Positions 36,101 to 45,050 of a stretch of DNA of 64,000 nt are shown in pieces. The translations under genes were made by a program, and so were the position numbers. The first letter of the stretch is position 1, and every line of letters begins with the position of its first letter. The DNA comes from an uncultured bacterium (GTDB taxonomy: Bacteria > Myxococcota_A > Polyangia > Polyangiales > Houyiibacteriaceae). The notes under the pieces were generated by a model. It searched no databases. It saw only the letters and a program-made list of their open reading frames with translations, and was not told where the DNA came from. Location of the stretch: NCBI GenBank assembly GCA_938024995.1, contig CALJDU010000003.1:1-64000 (forward strand), given 5' to 3'.

Positions 36101-39100
36101 CCGGTTCAGGGACCTGCGTCGAGTGCCGCAACAACGCGCAGTGCGACGACGGCAACGACTGCACCCGCGACCTCTGCGTCGCGAACTCGTGCGCCAACAC
36201 GGACCGCGCGCTCGGCGCGGCGTGTGGCGCAGACATCTGCGACGGCGACGGCACTTGCGTCGAGTGCGTCAACGACATGGCGTCGGGGACCGACGTGGGC
36301 TGCCCAGGCGCGCTTCCCTTCTGCGACGCGAGCATGGGCGACGCCGGAACGTGCGTGGAGTGCTTGGCGAGCTCTGACTGCCCGGCGGGCGAGCTCTGCA
36401 ACGGCGCGAACCAGTGCGCACCGGGTTGCGCGAACGACGCCGACTGTGGCGGCGCGACTCCGGTCTGCGACACGGACGCGATGAACTGCGTGACCTGCAT
36501 CAACGACACTGCGGGCGGCGTCGACAACGGCTGCACCGCTGCCATCCCGAACTGCGACGCGCCCATGGGCTCGCCCGGCGCGACGTGCGTTGACTCGCCG
36601 GACAACGACGGCGACGGCGTCCCAGACGAGGACGACATCGACGACGACAACGACGGCATCCTCGATGTCGATGAGACCATGGACGACGAGGACGGCGACG
36701 GCATCCCGAACGACTTCGACCTCGACAGTGATGGCGACGGTGTCCCGGACGCGACCGAGGGTCACGACGCCGACATGAACGGTGAGCCTGACGTCACGCC
36801 AACCGGTATGGACGCGGACGGTGACGGCCTCGACGACGCCTTCGATCCGGACGCCGGCGGAACCAGCGCGCCGACACAAGACACCGACGGTGACGGTGAG
36901 CCCGACTTCCTCGACGTGGACAGCGACGACGACGGCGTCCCGGACAGCACCGAAGCGTTCGACGCGGACGGCGACGGCGTCCCGGACATCGTGCCGAGCG
37001 GTGACGGTAACGGCGACGGTCTCGACGACGCCTACGACGGAGCGCCCGACGCGCCTGACGAGGACGGCGACGACACCCCGGACTACTTGGACACGGACAG
37101 CGATGGCGACGGCATTCCGGACGCGACCGAAGCGAACGACGCGGACAGCGACGGCGCACCCGACGTGACGCCGACCGGAACCGACACGGACGGTGACGGC
37201 CTCGACGACGCCTTCGACCCGGACGACGGTGGCACCGAGCCGCCCGCGCCCGACCAGGACGGCGACGGCTCCCCGGATTACCTCGACGCGGACAGTGACG
37301 GCGACGGCCTGCCCGATGACGTGGAGTGCGCGGACCCGAGCGACTGTCCGGACACGGACGGCGACGGGATGCCGGACTACCTCGACGTCGACAGCGATGG
37401 CGACGGCGTGCCGGACGCGACCGAGGCGACGGATGAGAACGGCGACGGTGTTCCAGACACCGTGCCGAGCGGGACCGACACCGATGGTGATGGTCTGGAT
37501 GACGCCTTCGATCCCGACGACGGCGGAACCCCTGCGCCGGAGCCCGACGCCGACGGTGACGGCGCGCCCGACCACCTTGACCTCGACAGCGACGACGACG
37601 GCATCCCGGATGTCATCGAAGCGCACGACGGTGACGCGGACGGCGATCCGGAGACCGCGCCGAGCGGCGTGGACGCGGACGAAGACGGGCTCGACGACGC
37701 CTTCGATCCAGACCAGGGCGGAACGCCTTCGCCGACACAAGATGTCGATGGCGACGGTGCCCCTGACTACCTCGACGCCGACAGCGACGGCGACGGCCTC
37801 CCGGATGCTCTGGAGTGCCCCGACCCGACCGCGTGCACGGACACGGACGGCGACGACGCCCCGGACTACCTCGACTTCGACAGCGATGATGACGGCATCG
37901 AGGACATCGTCGAGGGTCACGACGACGACATGGACGGAGCGCCGGACGTGCTGCCGACCGGAAACGATACGGACGGAGACGGCCTAGACGACGCCTTCGA
38001 TCCCGACGACGGCGGGACCCCTGCGCCGCTGCCCGACACCGATGGCGACGGTACGCCTGACTTCCAGGACGTCGACGACGACGGTGACAGCGTCCCGACC
38101 GCGGGCGAGTGCACCGACCCGGCGATGTGCCCGGACATGGATGGCGACGGAGCGCCGGACTACCTCGACGTCGACGGCCCCGTTGAGGACACCGATGAAG
38201 ACGGCATCCCCGACGATGTTGAGTGCGCTGGCGATATCGCGAGCTGCCCGGACACCGACGGTGACGGAGTCCCCGACCACGAAGATCCGGACGACGACGG
38301 TGACGGCATCCCGACCGCGGACGAAGCGCCGGGCGGCGTCGCGAACGACGAAGACGGAAACGGCGACCCGGATCACCTCGACATCGACAGCGATGACGAC
38401 GGCATCCCGGACGCGGTCGAGTGCGACGCGCAGCCCTGCGTAGACACCGACGGCGACGGGACCCCCGACGTGCTCGACGACGACAGCGACGACGACGGCA
38501 TCCCCGATAGCACCGAGGGCCACGACGCGGACATGGACGGCGTGCCGGACGCGACCCCGACGGGCAGCGACACGGATGGCGACGGCCTGGACGACGCCTT
38601 CGACCCGGACGACGGTGGCACCGCGGCGCCGACGCAGGACACGGACGGCGACGGCATCCCGGACTACCAGGATGTCAACGACGACGGTGACACCGGCGCG
38701 ACCTCCTTGGAGTGCGCGAACCCGGCGATGTGCCCCGACACCGACGGTGACGGCACGCCGGATTACCTCGACGTGGACGATGCTCCGCTCGACGACGACA
38801 TGGACGGCGTGCCGACCGCGGTCGAGTGTCCTCCGCCGGGCGACCCCGCCGCGGACACCTGCCCGGACACCGATGGAGACGGCACGCCGGACTACCTCGA
38901 CACGGACGACGACGACGACGGCATCTTGACCGCCGACGAGAACTACGACGGCGACGAAGACCCGACCGATCAGGACACCGATCGCGACGGCACGCCGGAC
39001 TACCTCGACACGGACGACGACAACGACGGTCTCCCGACCGAAGAAGAGTGTCCTGATGCGAGCGCCTGCCCCGACGCGGATGGCGACGGCAACCCGGACT

Positions 39101-39708
39101 ACCTCGACGTCTGCGGCGACGGCACCACGACCTCGTGGTACGGCGTCACGGTCTGGGAGCAGTGCGACGACGGCAACAACGTGAACGGCGACGGCTGCTC
39201 CGCGACCTGTCGCCTCGAAGGCCCGGCCTGCTCAAGCGACGATGACTGCAGCGGCGCGACGCCCATCTGCGACACGACGATCGACCGCTGCGTTGAGTGC
39301 ACTGACGACTCGCACTGTCCGGACGGAACCTGCAACACCGCTTCGCGTATGTGTGAGGACGGACCGATTGGCTGCACCGAGGACGCGGAGTGTCCCGATG
39401 GGTTCATCTGCGACGTAGGCGCGATGGAGTGTGTGCCCGAGCCCGGCGCGGGATGCACCAGCAATGACGAGTGTGGCGGATCGACCCCGATCTGCGACGT
39501 GGCCGCGATGGAGTGTGTGGAGTGTGTCGAGAACGGCGACTGCGCCACGGGCTTCTGCGACACCGGCACCAACATGTGCATCGACCCGACCGAGGGCGGA
39601 TTCGCGGGTGGCGCGCTCTGCGCGACGCAAGCTCCGGGTGGCAAGACCCCGGCGCCGATCTTCCTCGTCCTCGCGGGCCTGACGATCGCCTGGCGACGAC
39701 GCCGATAA
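33118..39708 (+). CDS. 2196-residue secreted FG-GAP/TSP3 surface protein, MYXO-CTERM-like tail
   Basis: Signal peptide MKRLSLITLALLVSSPAYA, then an FG-GAP/VCBS propeller (about 25-470; repeats such as DINEDGCPDLLINT, DVDGDGDLDLLFE). Next come a first TSP3 block (485-580), a carbohydrate-binding-like jelly-roll (584-737, NPSFEAPGVPG), more TSP3, a DUF4215 motif (884-920, CDDGNTVSGDGCSATC) and a Cys-rich region (to 1160). A long TSP3 array (1160-1997) follows, then a second DUF4215 motif and a second Cys-rich region. The tail (from 2159) reads GGALCATQ, a hydrophobic helix and WRRRR, a MYXO-CTERM-like sorting signal. It should be a calcium-stiffened, cell-surface adhesin-type protein. The shorter paralogue follows directly. 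Confidence 0.92.
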   Translation: MKRLSLITLALLVSSPAYAQFTSAGTGTLTANKDGGLAWGDINEDGCPDLLINTQSATVRSRILRSNCAGSPTFTDITATHAAGMLADTEDRTALLVDLNNDGYLDIVRNRYQRAEIYFNRGPGASPAYSFGTATQAPNIVLTAWVGRVFNTEGIGASDVDGDGDLDLLFENHNNGVVLMQNNGAGVFTQAAAPGLPGPSTSTDGDYLAVGDIDGDGNQDVFARKNGFVDMFFGNGAGGFTAGTFDQPATNGNKGGAILCDIDNDGDFDVFWTDAGVNQFWRQTSPRTFVATGQPASGISGNIDDASCGDVDNDGDMDLFLSSSTTDHLFLNNGSGVFTRNNRGITGAGDGEGSQFADYDRDGDLDLAVNTDGASQLWRNGTNNDDYLIVEAELPAGTNTRPAHGATARLTNALTSVGGPISQIDGGSGHGVGGPGHIHLGLAAGPDTPYLLEVTFPGGVTVERCIVPALEEDQAITIFPTTASTTCVDTDSDGVFDVADLDDDNDGIPDWAEGDGLVDSDGDGVPDSIDLDSDNDGIDDIVEAGFGARDTDGDGRGDSGVGDNGLMNALETAPDSGVSRRCGDGTNLFTNPSFEAPGVPGTNAFSFFPEGSVPGWSTDASDNIIEIWDTGHNGVPSIEGVQHAELNANEPSALTQTVATTPGDLYSIRFAHRGRTGVDTAIVLANGAPLRTVMTGTGAWTYYTASFVATGGSTVIAFDGTTDGAAANFLDDTAIYEACDVDPDGDGIPNYLDLDSDNDGITDALESGNTDEDGDGNPDACTTFTATGQCAAGALSGDPTNTDGDGQPDYLDPDSDGDGLTDNVEAFDTNGNETLGGSESSPSGVDTDADGLDDAYDPDVAGSTPITPASTEDEDSDGVPDWLQICGDGYTTGTESCDDGNTVSGDGCSATCGPDGCMDTRPGGGRDATCTAGEPVCDDSLSPAECHVCENTVGGTSTDDGCGGATPICDERRATRVCVECLNDSQCGGGEVCDTGSGTCVECRNNAQCDDGNDCTRDLCVANSCANTDRALGAACGADICDGDGTCVECVNDMASGTDVGCPGALPFCDASMGDAGTCVECLASSDCPAGELCNGANQCAPGCANDADCGGATPVCDTDAMNCVTCINDTAGGVDNGCTAAIPNCDAPMGSPGATCVDSPDNDGDGVPDEDDIDDDNDGILDVDETMDDEDGDGIPNDFDLDSDGDGVPDATEGHDADMNGEPDVTPTGMDADGDGLDDAFDPDAGGTSAPTQDTDGDGEPDFLDVDSDDDGVPDSTEAFDADGDGVPDIVPSGDGNGDGLDDAYDGAPDAPDEDGDDTPDYLDTDSDGDGIPDATEANDADSDGAPDVTPTGTDTDGDGLDDAFDPDDGGTEPPAPDQDGDGSPDYLDADSDGDGLPDDVECADPSDCPDTDGDGMPDYLDVDSDGDGVPDATEATDENGDGVPDTVPSGTDTDGDGLDDAFDPDDGGTPAPEPDADGDGAPDHLDLDSDDDGIPDVIEAHDGDADGDPETAPSGVDADEDGLDDAFDPDQGGTPSPTQDVDGDGAPDYLDADSDGDGLPDALECPDPTACTDTDGDDAPDYLDFDSDDDGIEDIVEGHDDDMDGAPDVLPTGNDTDGDGLDDAFDPDDGGTPAPLPDTDGDGTPDFQDVDDDGDSVPTAGECTDPAMCPDMDGDGAPDYLDVDGPVEDTDEDGIPDDVECAGDIASCPDTDGDGVPDHEDPDDDGDGIPTADEAPGGVANDEDGNGDPDHLDIDSDDDGIPDAVECDAQPCVDTDGDGTPDVLDDDSDDDGIPDSTEGHDADMDGVPDATPTGSDTDGDGLDDAFDPDDGGTAAPTQDTDGDGIPDYQDVNDDGDTGATSLECANPAMCPDTDGDGTPDYLDVDDAPLDDDMDGVPTAVECPPPGDPAADTCPDTDGDGTPDYLDTDDDDDGILTADENYDGDEDPTDQDTDRDGTPDYLDTDDDNDGLPTEEECPDASACPDADGDGNPDYLDVCGDGTTTSWYGVTVWEQCDDGNNVNGDGCSATCRLEGPACSSDDDCSGATPICDTTIDRCVECTDDSHCPDGTCNTASRMCEDGPIGCTEDAECPDGFICDVGAMECVPEPGAGCTSNDECGGSTPICDVAAMECVECVENGDCATGFCDTGTNMCIDPTEGGFAGGALCATQAPGGKTPAPIFLVLAGLTIAWRRRR
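36598..39108 (+). repeat. Coding TSP3-type Asp-rich repeat array
   Basis: About 840 residues in the 2196-residue protein made of DxDxDGxxD units. A longer super-repeat recurs: GLDDAFDPD followed by GGT appears six times, plus one variant GLDDAYDGAP, interleaved with DGDGxPDYLD. The DNA copies have diverged at synonymous sites, so the array is old but still recombination-prone. Confidence 0.85.
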
Positions 39709-39726
39709 GCGAGCGTTGAGAACGTG

Positions 39727-39764
39727 AACGAAGCGCGCTGGAAACGGCGCGCTTCGTTTCGTTT
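39727..39764 (+). terminator. Rho-independent terminator
   Basis: A perfect 12-bp stem AACGAAGCGCGC / GCGCGCTTCGTT (39727-39738 and 39747-39758) with an 8-base loop, followed by TCGTTT. It lies 19 bases after the stop of the 2196-residue protein gene, so the paralogue downstream needs its own promoter. Confidence 0.85.
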
Positions 39765-39872
39765 AAGGAGTTCGCTGACGTACACGCGTGTCCCGAACAG
39801 CTCACTTTGTAAGCAACTCCCGTTCAACCCCCATGGCCGAGGTCTCGCTTGGCGATTAAGCTGATCGACTCC

Positions 39873-41879
39873 ATGCAAAGCAAAGAGATGCGACTCAACA
39901 GCCTCCTTTTCCTCTGCGCCGGTCTTGTTGCCCAGTCGCTCGTTTGCGCGAACGCGCTGGCACAGACCGACAGCGACCTCGACGGTGTCTTGGACCGTGC
40001 GGACCTGGATGACGACAACGACGGGATCCCAGATTGGGCAGAAGGCGATGGCCTTGTTGATTCCGACCGCGACGGCGTCGTCGACGCGCTCGACCTCGAC
40101 AGTGACAACGATGGGCTCGACGACATCGTCGAAGCCGGCTTTGGCGCGTTGGACACCGACGGCGACGGGCGCGGTGACGCCGAGGTCGGAACCGATGGGC
40201 TGATGAACGAGCTGGAGACGTCGATTGATTCCGGGATCTCTCGCCTGTGCGGAGATGGGACGACCCTCGTCGCAAACGGCAGCTTCGAGATGCCTGGCGT
40301 GCCGGGAGCCGCGGCGTTCCGCCTTGTCCCCGAAGGAAGCGTCGCGGGTTGGTCAACGTCCGCTGGCGACAACCTGATCGAGCTCTGGGACAGCGGCCAC
40401 CGGGGGGTCGAATCCAGCGACGGCTCTCATCACGCAGAGGTCAACGGGACTGAGCCCGCGACGCTTTCTCAGACCGTCGCGACGACGTCCGGGAGGCTCT
40501 ACTCGATTCGTTTCGCGCATCGTGGCCGCAGGGAGCCGGAGACTTTGGCGGTACACGCGGATGACGGCGTCCTCCGCGCGGTCACGACCGACGTCGGCGC
40601 GTGGTCCCATTACTCTTCGTCCTTCGTTGCGACGGGCGCCTCGACCATCGTCGCCTTCGAGAGCGCGGGCCCCGCGGGCGGTTCCGCAAACTTCCTCGAT
40701 GACGTCGCGGTCTATGAGAGCTGCCGCGGGGTCGATGGTGACGGCGATGGGATCCCGAGCTACCTGGACCTTGACGCCGATGGTGACGGCATCACGGACG
40801 CGTTCGAGTCCGCTGCCGCCGACGAGAACAGCGACGGACGGCTCGATGGATGCGCGATGGTGAACGCGGAGGGCCAGTGTCCCCGAGGTCTCGTCGGAGA
40901 ACCGGTCGATACCGATGACGACGGAGTCGCCGACTACCTCGATACAGACAGCGATGGCGATGGGCTCTCCGACACGGTGGAGGCGTTCGATCGCGATGGC
41001 GATGGGAGCCTCGATGGCGAGAGCGCGGCGCTGGGAACAGACGAGGACGCCGACGGGCTCGACGACGCCTTCGATCCGGACGCATCGGGGAGCGCACCGC
41101 TCGAACCAGCCACCGTCGAAGATGAAGACGGGGACGGAACACCCGATTGGCTCCAGGTGTGCGGGGACCGCTATGTCACCGGTAGCGAGATGTGCGACGA
41201 CGGAAACACGGACGCGGGGGACGGGTGCAGCGCGCTGTGTCAGGTCGAACCGGACGACACCTGCGCGAGCGACACGGACTGTCCGGTCACGGCGCCCTAT
41301 TGCGATGACGGGCTCAACCTCTGCGTCGAGTGCACCGCTGACGACCACTGTCCCGATGACGGCGTGTGCAGCGACGCTCGCGTCTGCGAAGACCCGCCCG
41401 CGGGCTGTGTCGACGACGATGACTGCGCCGGCGATACGCCTTTCTGCGACGACGCGCTCGACCGCTGTGTCGAGTGTACGGACGACGGTCAGTGTGACGA
41501 TGGCGTCTGCAATGACTCGGTGTGCGAGGACGTCCCCGCCGCCTGCGCGGACGATCGCGATTGCGCAGCTGGGTTCGTCTGTGACCCCGATGTGATGGAG
41601 TGCGTTCGCGCGCCCGACGGCATGGAGTGTGGCGAAACGCGATGCGGAGGAACCACGCCTATCTGCATCGCTGAGACGATGACGTGCGTGGAGTGCGTCC
41701 AGAACGGTGACTGCCGGATCGGCCTCTGCGACCAAGAACGAAACGTCTGCTTGGATCCGACCCTCGGCGGGGTTACCGGAGGCGCGTTCTGCGCGGTCCA
41801 GCCGAGCAACAACACCAGCTCGTTCCCGGTCGTCGTGGTGTGCTTGGGGATCGCGCTCGTCTCGCGACGACGTCGTTAG
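39873..41879 (+). CDS. Secreted TSP3/DUF4215 surface protein, paralogue of the preceding gene
   Basis: A 668-residue protein with signal peptide ending ANALA, TSP3 repeats (to about 120), a jelly-roll domain (126-282) nearly the same as in the gene before it ([24 protein letters not shown]3 flanks), further TSP3, a DUF4215 motif ([16 protein letters not shown], near 435), a Cys-rich region of four or five CxExDxxC units, and a MYXO-CTERM-like tail (GGAFCAVQ, hydrophobic helix, SRRRR). It lacks the FG-GAP propeller and the long TSP3 array. It looks like a duplicate of the C-terminal half of the larger protein. The ATG at 39873 is chosen; 39888 is possible. Its stop overlaps the convergent scoB stop by three bases. 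Confidence 0.88.
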   Translation: MQSKEMRLNSLLFLCAGLVAQSLVCANALAQTDSDLDGVLDRADLDDDNDGIPDWAEGDGLVDSDRDGVVDALDLDSDNDGLDDIVEAGFGALDTDGDGRGDAEVGTDGLMNELETSIDSGISRLCGDGTTLVANGSFEMPGVPGAAAFRLVPEGSVAGWSTSAGDNLIELWDSGHRGVESSDGSHHAEVNGTEPATLSQTVATTSGRLYSIRFAHRGRREPETLAVHADDGVLRAVTTDVGAWSHYSSSFVATGASTIVAFESAGPAGGSANFLDDVAVYESCRGVDGDGDGIPSYLDLDADGDGITDAFESAAADENSDGRLDGCAMVNAEGQCPRGLVGEPVDTDDDGVADYLDTDSDGDGLSDTVEAFDRDGDGSLDGESAALGTDEDADGLDDAFDPDASGSAPLEPATVEDEDGDGTPDWLQVCGDRYVTGSEMCDDGNTDAGDGCSALCQVEPDDTCASDTDCPVTAPYCDDGLNLCVECTADDHCPDDGVCSDARVCEDPPAGCVDDDDCAGDTPFCDDALDRCVECTDDGQCDDGVCNDSVCEDVPAACADDRDCAAGFVCDPDVMECVRAPDGMECGETRCGGTTPICIAETMTCVECVQNGDCRIGLCDQERNVCLDPTLGGVTGGAFCAVQPSNNTSSFPVVVVCLGIALVSRRRR

Positions 41880-42526
41880 CGTTCTGCGTTGGCGCCACGC
41901 GTCAGCTTCGCGCCGGTCTTCGCCTGGGCCTCCTGTTCGGACACGCCCTCGGCGAGCTCGACGATATCGAAGCCGTCGTGGTCCGCGCGGATATCAAACA
42001 CGCCTAGGTCGGTGATGATCCGGCTGACGACACCTTGGGCGGTGAGCGGATAGGTACACGCTTCGAGCAGCTTGGGGTCGCCCTTCTTCGTAACATGACG
42101 CGTGAGCACGATGATGCGCTTGGCGCCGGCCGCCAGATCCATCGCGCCGCCGATCCCCATGGTCTTGCCGCCCGGGATCGACCAGTTCGCGAGGTCGCCG
42201 TTTTGCGCGACTTGCATGGTCCCGAGGACCGCGAGATCCACGTGTCCACCGCGGATCATCGTGAAGCTCGTAAGGGAGTCAAAGCACGAGCCGCCGGTCG
42301 CGATGGTGACGGTCTGCTTGCCCGCGTTGATGATCTGCGGGTCCTCGTCGCCGGCGTAGGGAAACGGGCCCATCCCGAGGATCCCGTTCTCGCTCTGTAG
42401 CCAGACCTGCTTGTCGCCGATGTGGTCCGGGATGAGGGTCGGCAGCCCGATCCCGAGGTTGACGATCGCGCCGTCCTCGACCTCTTGTGCGGCGCGCTTG
42501 GCCATCGCTTGTTTGTCCCAAGGCAT
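41876..42526 (-). CDS. scoB: 3-oxoacid CoA-transferase subunit B
   Basis: A 216-residue subunit with [10 protein letters not shown] at the N terminus and [12 protein letters not shown], whose Glu forms the CoA thioester in this family; [15 protein letters not shown] is also typical. With subunit A it moves CoA between succinyl-CoA and acetoacetate (or a similar oxoacid), for ketone body or polyhydroxybutyrate use. The start follows the scoA stop after one base, so the subunits are coupled. The stop codons of this gene and the convergent surface protein gene overlap within TTAG. Confidence 0.93.
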   Translation of the reverse strand: MPWDKQAMAKRAAQEVEDGAIVNLGIGLPTLIPDHIGDKQVWLQSENGILGMGPFPYAGDEDPQIINAGKQTVTIATGGSCFDSLTSFTMIRGGHVDLAVLGTMQVAQNGDLANWSIPGGKTMGIGGAMDLAAGAKRIIVLTRHVTKKGDPKLLEACTYPLTAQGVVSRIITDLGVFDIRADHDGFDIVELAEGVSEQEAQAKTGAKLTRGANAER

Positions 42527-42527
42527 C

Positions 42528-43241
42528 TCAGTTCACCCCTTCCGGCCGTGGTCGCGTCATCCGGTTCTCGATCGGGTCTTCGTGTTCCGGCACATGAACG
42601 ACGCGCTGCACGAAGGCGCCGGGAAGGTGAACGTCATCAGGATCGATCGCGCCGAGCGGGACGACTTCATCGGCTTCGACAATGGTCGTGGCCGCGGCGG
42701 TCGCCATGATGGGCGAGAAGTTTCGCGCGGTCCGATAGAAGCGGACGTTGCCAAAGGGATCGACGCGGCGCGCGCGGATCAGCGCGTAGTCCGCGTGGAG
42801 CGCCTCTTCCAAGATGTACTCACGACCTTTGAACGTGCGCGTCTCCTTGCCGTCGGCGACGACCGTACCCGCGCCGGTCGGCGTGTAGAACGCCGCGATA
42901 CCGGCGCCCGCTGCGCGCATACGCTCGACCAGCGTTCCTTGGGGTGTGATGTTCACCTCGACCGAACCGTCTTTCATGGCGGCGTGCAGGTCTTGGTTGT
43001 TCCCGACGTAGCTGCAGAAGATCCGCGAGATGAGGCCGTGCTGAAGCCAGGTCGCGAGGTACTTCCCCATGCTCCCAGCGTTGTTGCTGATCAGGGTGAG
43101 GTCCTTGACCCCTTTGTCACGCACACCGGTGATGAGCGCTTCCGCGTTACCGCAGAGACCGAAGCCGCCGACCATGATCGAGGCGCCGTCCTGCATGTCC
43201 GCGAGCGCCGCTTGGACGCTCTCACAAACCTTCGTAGGCAT
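42528..43241 (-). CDS. scoA: 3-oxoacid CoA-transferase subunit A
   Basis: A 237-residue subunit: IMVGGFGLCGNAEALI, LTLISNNAG, SYVGNNQDLHAAM and FYTPTGAGTVVADGKE are the expected segments of the alpha subunit, which makes the other half of the active site. The C-terminal 35 residues (VQRVVHVPEHEDPIENR) match the family end. Cytoplasmic heterodimer or heterotetramer with ScoB. Divergent from the MAPEG gene with 64 bases between starts, which should hold both promoters. Confidence 0.93.
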   Translation of the reverse strand: MPTKVCESVQAALADMQDGASIMVGGFGLCGNAEALITGVRDKGVKDLTLISNNAGSMGKYLATWLQHGLISRIFCSYVGNNQDLHAAMKDGSVEVNITPQGTLVERMRAAGAGIAAFYTPTGAGTVVADGKETRTFKGREYILEEALHADYALIRARRVDPFGNVRFYRTARNFSPIMATAAATTIVEADEVVPLGAIDPDDVHLPGAFVQRVVHVPEHEDPIENRMTRPRPEGVN

Positions 43242-43305
43242 GGCGCCGTTCTATCACGACGCATCCATGCTGTTCAGATGGCCGCGACAGTCCTAGCGTG
43301 ACCCC

Positions 43306-43746
43306 ATGAACCTCGCGGATAACCCGACCTTCGCGATCTGGTGCGCCTCCCTCGCGTTCCTGATCGGCAAGACCATCCTGCTCAACTCGAATGCGCAGGC
43401 GTTCTTCCGTCTCCAGTCCAAGCGCTTCGCGTTGCCAGAAGACGCGCGCTTCTTCGCCAAAGGCGAAGCGACCGAGCCGCACGAAATGGTCACGCGCTTT
43501 CAGCGGGTGTGGGGCAACGACCTCGAGAACATCCCGTTCTTCTTGGTCGTGAGCTTGGCCTTTGTCCTCGCGGGCGGCAGCGAGAAGTTCACGCTCATCT
43601 ACTGTGCGATGTTTTGCGTCGCGCGGCTGCTTCACACGATCACCTATGCGATGAAGCTCCAGCCTTGGCGCACGCTGGTGTTCGTCGTGGGTCAAGGCGC
43701 ACACATCGCGTGCCTCGTTCATTTGCTCATCTTGGTCTTTGGTTAA
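43306..43746 (+). CDS. MAPEG family membrane protein
   Basis: A 146-residue protein with four membrane helices and the MGST1-type signature RFQRVWGNDLENIPFFLVV (family: R-x-x-R-x-x-x-ND-x-EN-x-x-P). MAPEG members are glutathione transferases or peroxidases, or act in lipid-peroxide handling; the bacterial substrate is unknown. The GSH-binding Arg and Asn of the motif are present. The gene is divergent from scoA and converges with the aminotransferase gene, their stops overlapping at TTAA (43743-43746). Confidence 0.88.
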   Translation: MNLADNPTFAIWCASLAFLIGKTILLNSNAQAFFRLQSKRFALPEDARFFAKGEATEPHEMVTRFQRVWGNDLENIPFFLVVSLAFVLAGGSEKFTLIYCAMFCVARLLHTITYAMKLQPWRTLVFVVGQGAHIACLVHLLILVFG

Positions 43747-45026
43747 CGAACCGCTTCGAGCGCCTCTTCGACCCGCGCCATCCCGTCCGCGAGCTCGTCT
43801 TCCGAGATGCTCAGCGGCGGTGAGAGCACCAGCGCGTTGACGCGGCGCTTGAGGTGCGTCATCACGCGGCGCTTGCGGAGCTCTTCGTCGAGGCGGTTCA
43901 TGCCGTCCGCATCGAACGTGAGATCGGTCCCTGAGATCAAACCGCGGACGCGGTTGGCCGTGATGAGGTCGGGCATCTTCTCGCGCATGCGCTCAAGCGA
44001 TGCGCGGAACGGCGCTTCAAGCGTCGCGGCGCGCTCGATCAGCTTTTCGTCTTCGTAGACCTTGAGCGTGGCGAGCGCCGCGGTGACGTTGAGGGGATGC
44101 GCGTAGTGGGTCATGCCGGTGACCAAGCACTGCTCTTCAAAGCGCTGCGCGACGCGCTCGTGAACGAGGACCGCGCCGAGCGTCGCGTAGCCGCCCGTGA
44201 TCGCTTTGCCGCAAGTGATCATGTCCGGGACGATCGCTTCACCGTTCTCGTCTTTCCAGTGCTCGATGCCGAACCACTTGCCGGTCCGGCCGAACCCGAC
44301 GAGGACCTCGTCGACGATCATCATGGCGCCGTGCGCGTCGCAGGCCGCGCGGACCTTCGCGAAGTAGTCAGGCGAGGGAATGAGGACGCCGTTCGCGCCG
44401 ACGATGGACTCCAGGAGCACCGCGCCGACGTTGCCCTCGAGCTCGAGCACGCGCGGGATCTGGGTGCCCTCGACGCCGTGATCGAGATCCATCACGTGCA
44501 CCACGCCCGGGATGCCTGGCTCGACCGCGACGCGTCGCCAATCTCCGGTCGCGGTCACCGCGCCCATCGTCGCGCCGTGGTAGCTCCGGTAACGGCTCAC
44601 GAGTTTGTAACGGCCGGTCACCATGCGCGCCATCTTCAGCGCGTTCTCGTTCGCGTCCGATCCGCCGAGCGTGAAGAAGACCTTGGTGAAGCCTGGAGGC
44701 GCGTGCGCGAGGAGCTTCTGCGCGAGCTCCGTCTTCTCGGGGTAGACCGCGCCAGGCATCGCGAAGCACAAGCGCTCAGCTTGCGACTGAATCGCAGAGA
44801 CGATCTTCGGGTGCGCGTAGCCCGCGTTCGCTTGATAGACGAGCGCACCCATATCCAGGAACCGTCCGTCGTCAGTGTCGAGGTACACACCTTCGCCGCC
44901 GTGAAGAACGGTGGGTCGGTAAGTCGCTTGCGGGCTCCAGGTGAAGAAGAAGGGGTGGTCCGTCACAGGTAAAGCGTCCACACCGCGGATCAGGGCGTCA
45001 AGCGCTCTGACCGTAAGGAGATCCAT
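43743..45026 (-). CDS. Class III PLP-dependent aminotransferase
   Basis: A 427-residue fold-type I enzyme: FFTLGGSDANENALKMAR, SRYRSYHGATMGA, DEVLVGFGRTGKWF with the PLP-binding Asp, and the Schiff-base Lys in ITCGKAITGGY. The N-terminal FFFTWSPQ segment and overall pattern are like omega-amino-acid or taurine-pyruvate aminotransferases, but the exact substrate cannot be read. GGGAGA lies 5 bases before the ATG at 45026. It is divergent from the DUF1592/DUF1588 lipoprotein gene by only 24 bases, so their promoters must overlap the coding regions or each other. Confidence 0.9.
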   Translation of the reverse strand: MDLLTVRALDALIRGVDALPVTDHPFFFTWSPQATYRPTVLHGGEGVYLDTDDGRFLDMGALVYQANAGYAHPKIVSAIQSQAERLCFAMPGAVYPEKTELAQKLLAHAPPGFTKVFFTLGGSDANENALKMARMVTGRYKLVSRYRSYHGATMGAVTATGDWRRVAVEPGIPGVVHVMDLDHGVEGTQIPRVLELEGNVGAVLLESIVGANGVLIPSPDYFAKVRAACDAHGAMMIVDEVLVGFGRTGKWFGIEHWKDENGEAIVPDMITCGKAITGGYATLGAVLVHERVAQRFEEQCLVTGMTHYAHPLNVTAALATLKVYEDEKLIERAATLEAPFRASLERMREKMPDLITANRVRGLISGTDLTFDADGMNRLDEELRKRRVMTHLKRRVNALVLSPPLSISEDELADGMARVEEALEAVR

Positions 45027-45050
45027 CGAGATCTCCCAGTACCGTTCAGT

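Noticed and set aside
36106..37920. A 604-codon antisense frame in the TSP3 protein gene
   Set aside because: It is the mirror of the Asp-rich repeat (Val/Arg-rich in this frame) and has no start signal.
36598..39108. Regular repeats that could be taken for a CRISPR array
   Set aside because: The repeats are coding, keep one reading frame, vary at synonymous sites, and have no unique spacers of fixed size.
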